Assembly (NCBI GenBank): GCA_037893225.1
Contig: JAZGUH010000402.1
Span: 868,001 to 932,000, forward strand
Direction of reading: 5' to 3'
Length of the DNA: 64,000 nt
From: Hippasteria phrygiana
Taxonomy: Eukaryota > Echinodermata > Asteroidea > Valvatida > Goniasteridae
Shown: piece after piece, positions 63,925 through 64,000 of the stretch
Layout: each line of letters starts with the position of its first letter
Numbering within the stretch: position 1 is the first letter of the stretch
Position numbers and translations under genes: made by a program
Notes under the pieces: model-generated
What the model saw: the letters and a program-made list of their open reading frames with translations, nothing else
Database searches by the model: none
What the model was told of the DNA's origin: nothing

Positions 63925-64000
63925 GTTTGTTGTTGTTGTTGTTGCTGTTGCTGTTGCTGTTGCTGCCACGACAGGCGCAAATAGGGCCTATACCACTAAT
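63925..64000 (+). CDS. Candidate exon start with trinucleotide run, cut by the window edge
   Basis: A strong acceptor-like pyrimidine tract (ctctttcttttgcag, ending 63924) precedes (ttg)n(ctgttg)n and then ccacgacaggcgcaaatagg. At least two frames stay open to the edge. On the - strand the same repeat is a CAA/CAG run. It could equally be an intronic microsatellite. Confidence 0.25.

Overview
The window is invertebrate nuclear DNA. It has small spliced exons with GT/AG borders, very large introns, tens of short non-autonomous transposons and many tacatgta-type words. The last point, with the sequence of the two main genes, suggests a non-vertebrate deuterostome, most likely an echinoderm or hemichordate. 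That placement is inference; no species is claimed.

Two convergent protein genes can be assembled exon by exon. On the + strand, 8781-25148 holds a JAZF1 orthologue: five coding exons and a predicted 317 residues with three zinc fingers. On the - strand, 57491-35793 holds a CDK5RAP3 (C53/LZAP) orthologue: twelve coding exons whose phases join without a break to give 511 residues. Only the short exon with the start codon was not found. JAZF1 works in the nucleus in NuA4/TIP60-linked chromatin regulation. CDK5RAP3 works at the ER in UFM1 conjugation and ER-phagy. They are neighbours, and nothing suggests a shared pathway. The 10.6 kb between their stop codons holds a THAP-like first exon (28291-28472), a Crypton-like recombinase N-terminal fragment (34871-35170) and repeats. 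Weaker exon candidates sit at 476-546 and at the right edge (63925-64000).

The rest is mostly a mosaic of mobile-element remnants. Four or more unrelated MITE families are flanked by TTAA, as in piggyBac. One of them ends in CCCTAACCC and so mimics telomere repeats. A hAT-type family (ends TAGGGGTGT/ACACCCCTA) is present in four copies, with 8-bp duplications that are exact in two. Other families are a tRNA-like SINE family (four copies), foldback hairpins, a 3.9 kb unit with long terminal inverted repeats, a Harbinger-like MITE, a TA-flanked Tc1/pogo-like MITE and LINE fragments. The clearest structural history is at 3095-7135. There a foldback element was split by one hAT-like insertion and then by a second at the same 8-bp site, leaving three copies of ccgaccca.

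Layout: 1-8500 left repeats and the nested foldback; 8560-25150 JAZF1, its introns full of MITEs; 25150-35790 intergenic; 35793-57491 CDK5RAP3, its introns full of TTAA MITEs; 57500-64000 repeats, a LINE reverse-transcriptase fragment, hairpins and G/C tracts. I found no prokaryotic-type system, CRISPR array, rRNA or convincing functional tRNA.
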